From the NCBI GenBank assembly GCA_902613185.1, contig CACMGP010000002.1:161378-225377 (forward strand): a DNA stretch of 64,000 nt, read 5' to 3'. Both the position numbers and the translations under genes were made by a program. The notes below the pieces were generated by a model. That model ran no database searches. It worked only from the letters and a program-made list of their open reading frames with translations, and was not told where the DNA came from. Below are positions 30,298-39,577 of the stretch, piece after piece (positions within the stretch are counted from its first letter, which is position 1; every line of letters begins with the position of its first letter). This DNA comes from an uncultured Alphaproteobacteria bacterium. Lineage in GTDB: Bacteria > Pseudomonadota > Alphaproteobacteria > HIMB59.

Positions 30298-30997
30298 GAT
30301 AACTAAAAATAATTCAAATAATTATAATATTACAGATATTTTTGAAAATGTATCTCATGCAAAATATGATTTAATGAACGATATTATGAGTCTTGGCATA
30401 CATAGGCTTTGGAAAAAATATTTTGTTGACCTTGTATTGTTAAATTATACCGATAATGAGAAAATTTTAGACATTGCTAGTGGTAGTGGAGATATTTTTA
30501 ATTTGCTTCCTATTGCAAAAAATCTTTATGCTTTAGATCCTGTTTCTGAAATGCACAATATATCCAGAAAAAAAAATAGTTCTAAAAAAATTAATTACGA
30601 AGTTGGTTATGCAGAAAATTTGCCTTATAAAAAAAATTTTTTTCAAATTATAACATGCACTTATGGTGTAAGAAATTTTAAGAGTCGAAAAAATGGTTTT
30701 TCTGAGATTTATAGATGTCTTAAAAAAAATGGTTATTTTTTTATTATGGAATTTGGTATTCCAAAAAGAGATTTATTAAAAAGTCCATACAAAAACTTTT
30801 TAAAATATATTTTACCTTTTACCGGTAGCATCATCTCCAATGATAGACATAGTTATAAATACCTAGCTGACAGTATTATTTCTTTTCCTAATCAAAATAG
30901 CCTTCTTAAAGAACTGAAAAATACAGGTTTTTCTCATATTAAAACTATTGATTTCATTTCTGGAGCTAACAGCATATATATAGTTCAGAAAAAATGA
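30296..30997 (+). CDS. ubiE: Ubiquinone/menaquinone biosynthesis C-methyltransferase UbiE
   Basis: This SAM-dependent methyltransferase acts in ubiquinone synthesis (C-2 methylation of the benzoquinol ring). From the ATG at 30296 it is 233 aa. UbiE family features are the N-terminal KYDLMNDIMSLGIHRLWKK, motif I LDIASGSGDIF and the later YGVRNFKSR. An upstream in-frame start at 30218 would lie inside mutM and add non-homologous residues. The ATG shares the tetranucleotide CATG with the mutM start. In many alphaproteobacteria ubiB follows ubiE; here coaC starts 4 nt before the ubiE stop instead. Confidence 0.93.
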   Translation: MITKNNSNNYNITDIFENVSHAKYDLMNDIMSLGIHRLWKKYFVDLVLLNYTDNEKILDIASGSGDIFNLLPIAKNLYALDPVSEMHNISRKKNSSKKINYEVGYAENLPYKKNFFQIITCTYGVRNFKSRKNGFSEIYRCLKKNGYFFIMEFGIPKRDLLKSPYKNFLKYILPFTGSIISNDRHSYKYLADSIISFPNQNSLLKELKNTGFSHIKTIDFISGANSIYIVQKK

Positions 30998-31512
30998 AAA
31001 TTTTAATAATAATAACGGGGAGTGTTGGCTGTTATAAATCTTTAGATCTAATTCGTGAGTGCCAAAAAAAAGCCATTGAATATGAAGTTATTGCAACAAG
31101 AAATACTTATGAGTTTATTTCTAAACTACTACTTGAAACAATTACCAATAAGCCAGTGTATTCAGATCTCTTTGATTTGGATATGGAAAAAAAAATTGGT
31201 CACATAAAATTAGCACGAGATAATACTCATATTATTGTTTACCCTGCGACAGCTAATATAATTTCAAAATTTGCAAAAGGTTTTTGTGATGACCTAGCTC
31301 TAACATGTATGATTGCTGCAAACAAACCTATATATTTTGCGCCTGCAATGAATAAAGAAATGTGGGCTAATCAAATTATTCAAGACAATGTGGATTATTT
31401 AAAGAAAATTGGTCACCATTTTATTGGCCCAGATGATGGGTCTTTAGCTTGTGGTGAGTATGGTAGTGGTCGATTAGTTGATCCTAGTGAAATTATTAGC
31501 CAACTTAAGTAA
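30994..31512 (+). CDS. coaC: Phosphopantothenoylcysteine decarboxylase (separate CoaC half of CoaBC)
   Basis: This FMN-dependent HFCD-family enzyme decarboxylates phosphopantothenoylcysteine in coenzyme A synthesis. At 172 aa it covers only the N-terminal domain of a normal CoaBC fusion (about 400 aa). The active-site histidine is H70 (KIGHIKLAR), PAMN is at 117-120 and the reductive clamp cysteine is C153 (SLACGEYGSGRL). An in-frame TAA at 31510-31512 separates it from coaB, which starts at the next codon in the same frame. It overlaps the ubiE stop by 4 nt. Confidence 0.92.
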   Translation: MKILIIITGSVGCYKSLDLIRECQKKAIEYEVIATRNTYEFISKLLLETITNKPVYSDLFDLDMEKKIGHIKLARDNTHIIVYPATANIISKFAKGFCDDLALTCMIAANKPIYFAPAMNKEMWANQIIQDNVDYLKKIGHHFIGPDDGSLACGEYGSGRLVDPSEIISQLK

Positions 31513-32151
31513 TTGAAACGCGCATTAATTACTATTGGGTGCACTCGAGAGTATATAGATCCAGTAAGATATATATCAAATGAGTCATCAGGTCGACAAG
31601 GCATAGCTTTAATAAAAAGCCTATTAAAATTTAACTATAAAGTTATTTGTTTACACGGATATCTTCAAACAAAACAAATAGTTTCAAAAAATGTTAAATT
31701 TATCTTCACTCCAACAGCAGATATAATGTTAAAAGAAGCAAAAAAATATAAGTCTATCGACTTAGGAATTTTTAATGCTGCGGTTAGTGATTATAAAGCT
31801 AAAAAATATAACGAACTGAAAATAAAGAAAAAAAATGGAATGTCTTTAAAATTAATTAATAATCCTGATATTTTAAGATCAATGTCATTTGGAAAATATA
31901 AACCTAAGATTACAGTCGGATTTGCTTATGAAACAAATGATGTATTTCAAAATGCAAAGAAAAAATTGCTTTCCAAAAATTGTGATTATCTAATTTTGAA
32001 CTTTCCAACAGTGGAAAATAAAATTTTTAATTCAAAATACAATAATGGTATTTTAATTGGAAAATCAGGTGACTTTTTAAATTTAGGAAATGTAAGTAAA
32101 ACAATTTTTGCAAATAAAATTATAAAATACATTAGCAATAGAGAGAATTAG
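31513..32151 (+). CDS. coaB: Phosphopantothenate-cysteine ligase (separate CoaB half of CoaBC)
   Basis: CoaB joins cysteine to 4'-phosphopantothenate using CTP. The 212-aa product has the expected start ITIGCTREYIDPVRYISN, the NAAVSDYK segment (89-96), a lysine-rich KIKKKNG near 104-109 containing the likely catalytic lysine, and NPDIL. The only start is a TTG directly after the coaC stop (TAATTG), in frame with coaC, with no Shine-Dalgarno of its own, so it depends on coupling or on occasional read-through to make the classical fusion. All active-site motifs are intact, arguing against a pseudogene. Confidence 0.9.
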   Translation: MKRALITIGCTREYIDPVRYISNESSGRQGIALIKSLLKFNYKVICLHGYLQTKQIVSKNVKFIFTPTADIMLKEAKKYKSIDLGIFNAAVSDYKAKKYNELKIKKKNGMSLKLINNPDILRSMSFGKYKPKITVGFAYETNDVFQNAKKKLLSKNCDYLILNFPTVENKIFNSKYNNGILIGKSGDFLNLGNVSKTIFANKIIKYISNREN

Positions 32152-32152
32152 A

Positions 32153-32596
32153 GTGGTTTGTATAAAAGTAAAAAAGATAAATGATAACATTATTCTACCA
32201 ACTTATGAGACATCATCTAGTGCAGGAATGGATATAAGAGCATTCTTGCCAAATGGAAAAGTTAGCATATCACCAAAAGAAACAAAATTAATTGAAACTG
32301 GATTATTTTTTGAAATTCCAAATGGATTTGAAGTTCAAATAAGACCTCGAAGTGGGCTAGCTGCAAAAAACTCTATTACTGTTCTTAATAGCCCGGGAAC
32401 TATAGATGCGGACTATCGAGGGGAAGTAAAAGTGATTTTAATTAACCATGGATTAGAAATGTTTGAAGTTGAAGATAAAATGAGAATTGCACAAATGGTT
32501 GTGTCAAAATATGAAAAGGTCAATTTTGAATTAGTAAGTGATTTAAGTGAAAGTGAGAGGGGGGGTGGTGGTTTTGGATCCACAGGAACAAAGTGA
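32153..32596 (+). CDS. dut: Deoxyuridine 5'-triphosphate nucleotidohydrolase
   Basis: dUTPase hydrolyses dUTP to dUMP and diphosphate, protecting DNA from uracil. It is a trimeric type of 147 aa with all five motifs: SAGMDIRA, PRSGLA, GTIDADYRGEVKV, RIAQMVV and the C-terminal glycine arm RGGGGFGSTG. The start is GTG, 1 nt after coaB. The glycine arm is encoded by the G-rich stretch near 32559, in which the downstream moeB-like gene begins in another frame. Confidence 0.96.
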   Translation: MVCIKVKKINDNIILPTYETSSSAGMDIRAFLPNGKVSISPKETKLIETGLFFEIPNGFEVQIRPRSGLAAKNSITVLNSPGTIDADYRGEVKVILINHGLEMFEVEDKMRIAQMVVSKYEKVNFELVSDLSESERGGGGFGSTGTK

Positions 32597-33317
32597 AAAA
32601 CTGATTGAGGAATTTGGAAGACAAATTTTAGTCCCTGGGATTAATGAGGAGGGGCAAAAAAATATCTCTAGGAAAAAAATTTGTATAATCGGCTTAGGTG
32701 CTCTAGGAACTGTTGCATCTCAATATCTTGTTCGAGCTGGGGTTGGTGAAATTCATCTTGTTGATCATGATATAATAGAGAAGTCAAATTTACATCGTCA
32801 AATTAATTATGATAAAGATGATGTTGGTAAATCTAAATCAAACACTTCAAAACATAAACTTAAAAATATCAATGACTCAACAATATTAAAAGAGCATTCA
32901 TTAAATTTTGAGTCTTTCATAAAAAAAAATCCAGATAATAATTTTGATTTAATATTTGAATGCACGGACAATCATCAGAATAAAATTTTTTCTTCAAAAT
33001 ATTGCAAAGCTAATAAAATCTCATTTGTATCTATATCAATAAGCTCTTCAGAGGGCATATACTTTGCACAAAACAATGAAGAAAATAATCCATCATGTTT
33101 TGAGTGTCTTTTTCCTAAAGTTGATCAGAATCACCGTTGCCTTAACAGTGCGATGGTAGGTCCAGTTGCAGGGTTTGTTACTAGTTTTGCTTGTATGAAA
33201 ATTATATTCGCCCTTACCAAAATAAAAACACAATTGAAAAGTGAAATCAATTTGATAGACCTTTTGACTTCAGACATAAACAAACTACAATTAATTAATA
33301 AAAATTGTCCTCATTAA
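32547..33317 (+). CDS. moeB: ThiF/MoeB/HesA-family E1-like adenylyltransferase
   Basis: This family adenylates the C-terminus of a ubiquitin-like sulfur carrier (MoaD or ThiS) for molybdopterin or thiamine synthesis. The protein (up to 256 aa) has FGRQILVPGI, the nucleotide loop IIGLGALGTVA, LVDHDIIEKSNLHRQ with the catalytic Arg/Gln, DVGKSK and ECTDN. Of the usual two zinc CxxC pairs only CFEC is seen; the second is reduced to CPH at the extreme C-terminus, so His may complete the site. The start is uncertain: GTG 32547 is the longest, but GTG 32568 or TTG 32574 behind the purine-rich GAGAGGGGGG are also reasonable. MoeB versus ThiF cannot be separated here. Confidence 0.85.
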   Translation: MKVRGGVVVLDPQEQSEKLIEEFGRQILVPGINEEGQKNISRKKICIIGLGALGTVASQYLVRAGVGEIHLVDHDIIEKSNLHRQINYDKDDVGKSKSNTSKHKLKNINDSTILKEHSLNFESFIKKNPDNNFDLIFECTDNHQNKIFSSKYCKANKISFVSISISSSEGIYFAQNNEENNPSCFECLFPKVDQNHRCLNSAMVGPVAGFVTSFACMKIIFALTKIKTQLKSEINLIDLLTSDINKLQLINKNCPH

Positions 33318-33318
33318 G

Positions 33319-33837
33319 ATGAATACATTTACACCTCAATCTAGTTATAGTTACGAAGAAATTATTGAGTGTGGGAAAGGAAATTTATTTGGAAAGGGAA
33401 ATGCCCAACTACCAGCACCTCCTATGCTCATGTTTGATCGCATCACTAATGTCAATAAAGATGGCGGAGTACATGGGAAAGGAGAGATAACTGCTGAACT
33501 AGATATAAATGCTGATTTATGGTTTTTTAAATGTCATTTCTTGGATGATCCTATAATGCCTGGATGTTTGGGTCTTGATGCTTTATGGCAAATGTTGGGT
33601 TTTTATCTGGGTTGGCTTGGTTATTCAGGAAAAGGTCGTGCTTTGGGTGTTGGGGAAATAAAATTTGTTGAAGAAATAAAACCAGACAAAGAATTAATAA
33701 AATATAAAGTTAGCTTAAAAAAATCTTTAAATAAAAAAGGGTTATCAATAGGGTATGGAGATGGGCAGATAATTCACAAAGAAAAAATAATTTACCATGC
33801 CAATGATTTAAGAGTGGGTTTATTCAATGAGCAATAA
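33319..33837 (+). CDS. fabA: 3-hydroxydecanoyl-ACP dehydratase/isomerase FabA
   Basis: FabA dehydrates 3-hydroxyacyl-ACP and isomerises trans-2 to cis-3-decenoyl-ACP, the branch point for unsaturated fatty acids. It is 172 aa with the hot-dog active site: [23 protein letters not shown] contains the catalytic His and Asp (quoted in part: [14 protein letters not shown]). The fabA-fabB-fabI order, with an 11-nt overlap into fabB, is the standard alphaproteobacterial anaerobic unsaturated fatty acid operon. It follows the moeB-like gene by 1 nt. Confidence 0.97.
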   Translation: MNTFTPQSSYSYEEIIECGKGNLFGKGNAQLPAPPMLMFDRITNVNKDGGVHGKGEITAELDINADLWFFKCHFLDDPIMPGCLGLDALWQMLGFYLGWLGYSGKGRALGVGEIKFVEEIKPDKELIKYKVSLKKSLNKKGLSIGYGDGQIIHKEKIIYHANDLRVGLFNEQ

Positions 33838-35044
33838 AAGAGTTGTCGTTACTGGATACGGTATTGTTTCTTGTATAGGGGATAATAAAAGAGAAGTTTT
33901 GCAGAGCTTAAGAGATGTGAAATCTGGGATTAGTCATTGCAAGGAATATGAAGAACTTGGAATGAGAAGTCATGTACATGGAAAACCTAAAATAAATATT
34001 GAAGAAAATGTAGATAGAAAAATTTTACGTTTTATGGGAGAAGGCGCGGCATACAATTATATTGCAATGAAAGAGGCAATTGAACATTCGGGTCTCGATG
34101 AGGGACTTATATCTAATGTTAATACTGGGATAGTGATGGGTTCAGGAGGGCCTTCAACGTATCAACTGCAACAAGCATTTGATATAGCAAGAGAAAAAGG
34201 TGTTAAAAAAATTGGACCTTATATGGTTACTAGAACAATGGCATCAGGAAATTCTGCTACTTTAGCGACTCCTTTTAAAATTAAAGGTGTAAATTACTCC
34301 ATTAGTTCAGCTTGTTCGACAAGTTTGCACTGCATTGGCAATGCTTATGATCTCATAAGACATGGGCAACAAGAAATTGTATTTGCTGGTGGTGGCGAGG
34401 AAACCCATTGGACAATGTCAATTTTATTTGATGCCATGGGTGCTTTGTCAAGCAAATATAATGAAACACCAGAGGTTGCTTCTCGAGCATACGACTCTTC
34501 AAGAGATGGGTTTGTCATTGGGGGAGGTGCAGGTGTCTTAGTAGTTGAGAGCCTTGGTAGCGCAAAAGCAAGAGGGGCCAATATTATTGCAGAAATTCAA
34601 GGTTTCGGTCAAACATCAGATGGATATGACATGGTTCAACCCTCCGGAGAAGGGGCAGTAAGGTGTATGCAGATGGCAACACAGGGTAGAACTGTTGATT
34701 ATATCAACGCACATGGAACATCAACGCCTGTCGGGGACATGATTGAATTACAAGGTATAAAAGAAGTTTTTGGTGATAATATTCCTCCAACTAGTTCTAC
34801 TAAATCATTAACGGGTCATTCACTCGGTGCAACTGGTGTACAAGAAGCTGTCTACTCACTTTTAATGATGGAGAATGATTTTATGGTTGAGTCAGCCAAT
34901 ATTTCAAACTTAGATGAAAAGGCTGATGGAATGAATATTCTCTTAGAGAATAAAAATGATGTTAAGATTAATTCTATACTATCGAACAGTTTTGGTTTCG
35001 GCGGAACGAATGCATCTATCTATCTAACTAGCTTTAATGAGTAA
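33827..35044 (+). CDS. fabB: 3-oxoacyl-ACP synthase I (FabB)
   Basis: This is the condensing enzyme (405 aa) that elongates cis-3-decenoyl-ACP. The Cys-His-His triad is visible: nucleophile in [10 protein letters not shown], first His in [11 protein letters not shown] and second in [12 protein letters not shown]. The C-terminal [11 protein letters not shown] loop is typical of KAS I/II. Adjacency to fabA makes FabB, rather than FabF, the sensible call. It overlaps both neighbours (11 nt with fabA, 8 nt with fabI). Confidence 0.97.
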   Translation: MSNKRVVVTGYGIVSCIGDNKREVLQSLRDVKSGISHCKEYEELGMRSHVHGKPKINIEENVDRKILRFMGEGAAYNYIAMKEAIEHSGLDEGLISNVNTGIVMGSGGPSTYQLQQAFDIAREKGVKKIGPYMVTRTMASGNSATLATPFKIKGVNYSISSACSTSLHCIGNAYDLIRHGQQEIVFAGGGEETHWTMSILFDAMGALSSKYNETPEVASRAYDSSRDGFVIGGGAGVLVVESLGSAKARGANIIAEIQGFGQTSDGYDMVQPSGEGAVRCMQMATQGRTVDYINAHGTSTPVGDMIELQGIKEVFGDNIPPTSSTKSLTGHSLGATGVQEAVYSLLMMENDFMVESANISNLDEKADGMNILLENKNDVKINSILSNSFGFGGTNASIYLTSFNE

Positions 35045-35813
35045 GATTCTAGCTGGTAAAAAAGGATTAATTGTTGGTATTGCTAATGATCACTCGATTG
35101 CATGGGGTATTGCAAAGTCTTTGAGTGATGAGGGTGCAAGTATGTATTTAACATATCAAAATGACTCAATAAAAAAAAGAGTTGAACCGTTATCTGAGAA
35201 AATTAATTGCTTAGGAATAATGCCTTGTGATGTCTCTGACACTTCCTCTATTAAAAAAGTTTGTGATGGTATTAATGAAAATATTGATTTTTTTGTCCAT
35301 GCCGTAGCTTACTCAGATAAAAATGAGCTATCAGGTAAATATTTAAATACATCAAGAGAGAACTTTCTTAAAACATTACATATTTCTGCATACTCTTTAA
35401 CTGAAATGCTGAGATTACTGTCACTAAAGATGAATAATGGCGCTTCTGTAATGGCGCTCACTTATTATGGTTCAACTAAATATATGCAAAGTTATAATGT
35501 TATGGGCGTTGCAAAAGCTGCTTTAGAAACATCTATAAAATATCTTGCTGTTGATATGGGTGACAGAGGAATAAGAGTAAATGCAATTTCAGCAGGACCT
35601 ATGAGAACTCTTGCAGGTGCTGTCATCAATAAATCGAGAAAGATATATAATTATACGATTGATAATTCTCCTATAAAAAAACCATTATCTCTAGAGGATA
35701 TTGGCAAATCATCAGTTTACCTAATGAGTGATCTGTCAAAAGGTGTAACTGGAGAAATACTTTATGTTGACAATGGTTACAATAATGTTGGAATGAGCGT
35801 TCAAGATTTGTAA
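35037..35813 (+). CDS. fabI: Enoyl-ACP reductase (NADH) FabI
   Basis: FabI reduces trans-2-enoyl-ACP in the last elongation step. The 258-aa SDR protein has [16 protein letters not shown] at the cofactor site and the extended YxxxxxxK catalytic pair ([12 protein letters not shown]). [12 protein letters not shown] forms the flexible substrate loop. This is the triclosan-target family. Its TAA stop overlaps the ATG of the first small lipoprotein gene (TAATG), so expression extends into that pair. Confidence 0.96.
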   Translation: MSKILAGKKGLIVGIANDHSIAWGIAKSLSDEGASMYLTYQNDSIKKRVEPLSEKINCLGIMPCDVSDTSSIKKVCDGINENIDFFVHAVAYSDKNELSGKYLNTSRENFLKTLHISAYSLTEMLRLLSLKMNNGASVMALTYYGSTKYMQSYNVMGVAKAALETSIKYLAVDMGDRGIRVNAISAGPMRTLAGAVINKSRKIYNYTIDNSPIKKPLSLEDIGKSSVYLMSDLSKGVTGEILYVDNGYNNVGMSVQDL

Positions 35814-35935
35814 TGAAAATATTTTTTATATCTATGTTATTGTCTTTAAGTCTATTTACTAGTTCATGTAATACAATTGGGGGGTTTACAAGAGGTGTCG
35901 TTGACGATGTTAGGTCTGTAATACCTGGAATATGA
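35813..35935 (+). CDS. Small entericidin-like lipoprotein 1 (40 aa)
   Basis: This short gene starts with the ATG inside the fabI stop (TAATG). It encodes a Lys-containing N-terminus, a hydrophobic stretch (FFISMLLSLSLF) and a lipobox TSSC with the acylated cysteine at residue 19, followed by NTIGGFTRGVVDDV. The short length, the CNT after the lipobox and the Gly/Asp-rich amphipathic tail match the entericidin EcnA/EcnB family of tiny outer-membrane lipoproteins. It is coupled by an ATGA overlap to a second copy. The family's toxin/antidote role in E. coli is not shown to apply here. Confidence 0.75.
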   Translation: MKIFFISMLLSLSLFTSSCNTIGGFTRGVVDDVRSVIPGI

Positions 35936-36084
35936 GGCTAATACTGATTATATTAACAGTTAGTGCATTTACTCTTACTAGTTGTAACACGGTCATGGGT
36001 ACAGCCAAAGGAGTAGGTAGAGATGCAAAAGCAGTATTTATTTACTCTAGAGACGCTGTTACAGGTAAACCAATATCAGATTAA
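35932..36084 (+). CDS. Small entericidin-like lipoprotein 2 (50 aa)
   Basis: This is the second of two tandem tiny lipoproteins, overlapping the first by ATGA at 35932-35935. It has a hydrophobic signal (LILIILTVSAFTL), lipobox LTSC with Cys18, then NTVMGTAKGVGRDAKAVF. The CNTVxGxxKxxGxD pattern is the entericidin B signature. A 17-residue charged tail extends beyond the usual family end. It is followed by a 9-bp perfect hairpin at 36095. It shares only the lipobox/CNT region with its neighbour, so the pair is an old duplication or two independent members. Confidence 0.78.
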   Translation: MRLILIILTVSAFTLTSCNTVMGTAKGVGRDAKAVFIYSRDAVTGKPISD

Positions 36085-36094
36085 ATTAACACAC

Positions 36095-36122
36095 TAGCAT
36101 GGATAAGTTAATGTCCATGCTA
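36095..36122. terminator. Perfect 9-bp hairpin between convergent operons
   Basis: TAGCATGGA (36095-36103) and TCCATGCTA (36114-36122) are exact reverse complements around a 10-nt loop. It lies between the rightward fab/lipoprotein operon and the leftward translation operon that ends with pnp at 36134. Neither strand has a good T tract, so it may stabilise 3' ends rather than act as a strong intrinsic terminator. Confidence 0.6.
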
Positions 36123-36133
36123 AATAAATACTT

Positions 36134-38197
36134 TTATACTTCCTTCATGCTAAGTTTTACCTTACCAGCACGATCAATATCAAGTACTTTGACTTGAACT
36201 TCTTGTCCCTCGGATAAAACATCAGATACATTCTCAACTCTTTTTTGTGAAATTTGCGAGACATGTAGCAAACCGTCTCTAGCGCCCATAAAATTTACAA
36301 AAGCACCAAACTCAACAATTTTCACAACTTTACCAGTGTAGACTTTGCCAACTTCTGGCTCCGCAACAATGTCTTCCACCATTTGTCTAGCTTTGTTAAT
36401 TGACTCTTCATTGCTGGATGCAATTTTTACAACTCCATCATCGTTGACTTCTAGTTTTGCTCCAGAGACTTCGACTATATTTTTAATCACCTTACCACCT
36501 GAGCCAATAACATCTTTTATTTTAGCTTTATCGATAGTGATAGAGATTACTTGAGGTGCATGCTTAGAAAATTTTGTTCTAGCCTCTGGTAAGGCGTCCG
36601 ACATAACACCAATAATATGCTTTCGTCCACCTGATGCTTGATTTAAAGCAATTTCCATTATCTCTTTAGTAATACTAGTAATCTTAATATCCATTTGAAG
36701 AGAAGTAATGCCATCCATAGTACCAGCAACTTTGAAGTCCATATCACCTAAGTGATCTTCATCACCTAAGATATCGCTAAGCACTACAAAGTCCTCTCCC
36801 TCTTTGATTAGACCCATCGCTATACCACCAATATGTTTTTTAATTGGCACACCCGCTGCCATCAAAGCAAGGGATGAGCCACAAACTGTAGCCATAGAAC
36901 TAGAACCATTGGATTCAGTTATCTCAGATACTAATCTTAGTGTGTATGGGAAATCCTCTTTTTTTGGTAACATTGGATGAACTGCACGCCATGCTAGTTT
37001 TCCATGACCAATTTCTCTTCTGCCAGTTGCTCCTACTCTTCCTACTTCTCCTACAGAGTAAGGAGGAAAATTATAATGCAACATAAAATGTTGTTTATGC
37101 ATAGGATCAAGAGAGTCAATCATTTGCTCATCATCACCCGTTCCTAATGTGGTAACAACTAATGCTTGAGTTTCTCCACGAGTAAAAAGACTTGAACCGT
37201 GAGCTCGAGGAAGAATGTCTAATTCACATGTTATTTTTCTCACTTCATCCAATTTTCTTCCATCAATACGGCTTTTATTTTTGATGATATCGCCTCGAAC
37301 TACGTCTTTTTCAATGTCTTTAATGATTGTTGTAGCAGCTAAAATCTGATCATCTTCAACATTATCGATAATAGAAGATCTGATCTCTGTCAGTTTTTGA
37401 GATCGCTCTTGCTTATCAACTAAACCGTATGCTTCACGAATAGGATCTGAAATTTTACTTTCAATGTCTTTTTGCAAACCTTCATAAAAATCAGGTAGGC
37501 TTGGGACTTCAAAAGTCTTAATTTCTGTTTTGCTTGCAAAGTTTTGAACCTCTTTAATAAATGTCTGATAAAAATCATGTCCGAACATTACTGCCTCAAG
37601 CATGGTGCTCTCAGAGAGTTCTTGGGCTTCAGACTCAACCATCAAGACACCCTCATCCGTTCCAGCTACAACAAGATCTAGTTCAGAGTTTTCCATATCT
37701 TGGATAGATGGATTTGCAACTAGCTTGCCATCTATATATCCAACTCTAGCGGAACCCAAAGTACCTGCCACAGGAAGACCTGAAATCGCTAATGCTGCGC
37801 CGGTTGCATACATTGCAATAATATCAGGATCAACAACGCTATCGTAAGATAGCACAGTTAATGTTACTTGAGTTTCATTTTTAAAGTTTTTGTGAAATAG
37901 AGGCCTAATAGGTCTATCAATCAAACGACTTGTTAATGTTTCTCTTTCAGTCGGTCTAGCCTCTCTTTTAAAAAAACCTCCCGGTATTTTACCTGAGGCA
38001 TAATATTTTTCCTGATAGTTAACTGTTAATGGGAAAAAATCAATATCAGGTTTTTGTGTTTTTGCTGCACAAATATTAGCCATAACCATTGTTTCACCAC
38101 AGGTTACAACCACAGATGCATCTGCTTGTTTTGCTATTCGATTTGTTTCTAGTGTAATTTGTTGGTTACCCAACTCAAATTTATGTTCTATTTTCAT
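36134..38197 (-). CDS. pnp: Polyribonucleotide nucleotidyltransferase (PNPase)
   Basis: PNPase is a phosphorolytic 3'-5' exoribonuclease that degrades mRNA and regenerates nucleoside diphosphates. The protein (687 aa, slightly short) has two RNase PH domains (second with [20 protein letters not shown]), a KH domain ([13 protein letters not shown]) and a C-terminal S1 domain ([15 protein letters not shown]) ending at LSMKEV without the usual basic tail. It follows rpsO by 29 nt as in most proteobacteria. As a phosphorolytic enzyme it conserves bond energy and consumes phosphate, which is relevant to a phosphate-limited cell. Confidence 0.98.
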   Translation of the reverse strand: MKIEHKFELGNQQITLETNRIAKQADASVVVTCGETMVMANICAAKTQKPDIDFFPLTVNYQEKYYASGKIPGGFFKREARPTERETLTSRLIDRPIRPLFHKNFKNETQVTLTVLSYDSVVDPDIIAMYATGAALAISGLPVAGTLGSARVGYIDGKLVANPSIQDMENSELDLVVAGTDEGVLMVESEAQELSESTMLEAVMFGHDFYQTFIKEVQNFASKTEIKTFEVPSLPDFYEGLQKDIESKISDPIREAYGLVDKQERSQKLTEIRSSIIDNVEDDQILAATTIIKDIEKDVVRGDIIKNKSRIDGRKLDEVRKITCELDILPRAHGSSLFTRGETQALVVTTLGTGDDEQMIDSLDPMHKQHFMLHYNFPPYSVGEVGRVGATGRREIGHGKLAWRAVHPMLPKKEDFPYTLRLVSEITESNGSSSMATVCGSSLALMAAGVPIKKHIGGIAMGLIKEGEDFVVLSDILGDEDHLGDMDFKVAGTMDGITSLQMDIKITSITKEIMEIALNQASGGRKHIIGVMSDALPEARTKFSKHAPQVISITIDKAKIKDVIGSGGKVIKNIVEVSGAKLEVNDDGVVKIASSNEESINKARQMVEDIVAEPEVGKVYTGKVVKIVEFGAFVNFMGARDGLLHVSQISQKRVENVSDVLSEGQEVQVKVLDIDRAGKVKLSMKEV

Positions 38198-38226
38198 CTT
38201 CCTCTTTCTTTATAGCTAATTAAAAA

Positions 38227-38481
38227 TTATTTTTTTCTTAGCTTTAGTTTATCTGCTACTTCTGTGTACTTTCCTACATTCCTCTTCTTTAAATACGCCA
38301 TCAATCTATTTCTTTTACCAACCATCATCAGCAGACCTCTTCGAGAATGAAAATCTTTCTTATGGATTTTGATATGTTCTGTTAACAGATTAATTTTTTT
38401 TGTGAGAAAAAAAATTTGGGACTCTGGCGAACCAGTGTCATTATCAGCACGAGCTATATCGTTTATTTGTATTTCCGACAT
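38227..38481 (-). CDS. rpsO: 30S ribosomal protein S15
   Basis: This is the primary 16S rRNA-binding protein of the platform, about 84 aa. [16 protein letters not shown] and [18 protein letters not shown] are characteristic. I start it at ATG 38481-38479 because AAAGGAG sits at 38487-38493 with good spacing; the longer open frame to 38508 would absorb that ribosome binding site. The leader between truB and rpsO is about 48 nt and could host the usual S15 autoregulation, but I cannot demonstrate a pseudoknot. Confidence 0.96.
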   Translation of the reverse strand: MSEIQINDIARADNDTGSPESQIFFLTKKINLLTEHIKIHKKDFHSRRGLLMMVGKRNRLMAYLKKRNVGKYTEVADKLKLRKK

Positions 38482-38529
38482 CAATACTCCTTTCAAAGTA
38501 AACATCATCTGACCAGGATGTCGCCCAGT

Positions 38530-39228
38530 TCAAATGGTAATCAGATTGGTATGTAAATCATTTATACTTGAGAAATCAAGGATTTTTTCATAAGGAATAG
38601 CTTGATCTATATCAAAAGTCCCTATTTTCAATCTTTTAATCATACTTGCATAAGCTATATCACCTAGGGAATTTGCAAATTCTTCTGCGAATGCCCTCAC
38701 ATAAAACCCTGAATGGCAATACAACTCAACTCTCATTTTTGAGCTATTAGAAGATAGAATTTTTAAACTTTGAACTGATACTTTTTTATAACGATCTTCT
38801 ACAGCTTTATTATCTCTAGCGAGTTCATAAAAATTTTTACCATTTAATTTATGCGCAGAAAAGTCTGGTATTTTTTGCTGATATGTTCCTATGAACTTTT
38901 TTAAATGTGAAACTCTTTCATTTATATTATGCGAGGACGACTCCATTTTAAAGAATCTACCCTCTGAGTCTAAAGTATTTGTTGAAGCACCAAATCGTAT
39001 CTCAACCTCATAACTTTTTTTTTCTCGATGTATATTTGGTATTTTCTTCGTAGCTTTATTAATACCTACTAATAATAAACCAGAAGCTAAAGGGTCCAGA
39101 GTTCCAGCAAAGCCAATTTTTTTAAACGAATAACGAAATTTTAATTTTCTAATAACTCCAAATGACTCTATGCCCTGTGGTTTATTTATTAATAACCATC
39201 CATCACTGTGAAAGTTTTCTTTTACCAA
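38530..39228 (-). CDS. truB: tRNA pseudouridine-55 synthase TruB
   Basis: TruB isomerises U55 in the T-loop of tRNAs. It is 232 aa, somewhat short, with the catalytic aspartate in GFAGTLDPLASGLL and the family N-terminus WLLINKPQGIESF. Later motifs include SGFYVRAFAEEFA. The C-terminal PUA-like domain appears truncated compared with E. coli (314 aa), as in other alphaproteobacteria with compact genomes. The start codon appears to be TTG at 39228. It lies 3 nt after rbfA. Confidence 0.94.
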   Translation of the reverse strand: MVKENFHSDGWLLINKPQGIESFGVIRKLKFRYSFKKIGFAGTLDPLASGLLLVGINKATKKIPNIHREKKSYEVEIRFGASTNTLDSEGRFFKMESSSHNINERVSHLKKFIGTYQQKIPDFSAHKLNGKNFYELARDNKAVEDRYKKVSVQSLKILSSNSSKMRVELYCHSGFYVRAFAEEFANSLGDIAYASMIKRLKIGTFDIDQAIPYEKILDFSSINDLHTNLITI

Positions 39229-39231
39229 GAT

Positions 39232-39576
39232 CTATAATTTATCTAGAAGTGATTGTACTTTTAAAGACTCTTGAAAAGATTCATCAAAAATTAATGATAT
39301 TTTTGGAGTATATTTACTTGTAAGAGTTCTTGCGATTAAACTTTGTATTTCTCTTAGATAAAGTTTATTAAATTCTTTAAAATCCTCCTCTGAAATATTA
39401 TGAATAAGATAAATTTTTGCAAATCTTAGATCTTTACTTACTCTAACTTCAGTTATTTCGAAACGAACAGTTGGAAATTTTAAAAGATAATCTTTTTGAG
39501 TTACGAGATATTCAGAGACAAGCCTTTTAATTGAAAGTTCAACTTTTTTGGTTCGAAAACTTGGCTTATTGTCCAC
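39232..39576 (-). CDS. rbfA: Ribosome-binding factor A
   Basis: RbfA is a KH-fold 30S maturation factor (114 aa), acting on 16S 5' end processing and cold adaptation. Conserved segments are ITEVRVSKDLRFAKIYLI and IARTLTSKYTPKISLIFDES. It lies 1 nt from infB and 3 nt from truB in the standard operon. The maturation partner RimP, normally at the head of this operon, is not found here. Confidence 0.95.
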   Translation of the reverse strand: MDNKPSFRTKKVELSIKRLVSEYLVTQKDYLLKFPTVRFEITEVRVSKDLRFAKIYLIHNISEEDFKEFNKLYLREIQSLIARTLTSKYTPKISLIFDESFQESLKVQSLLDKL

Positions 39577-39577
39577 A

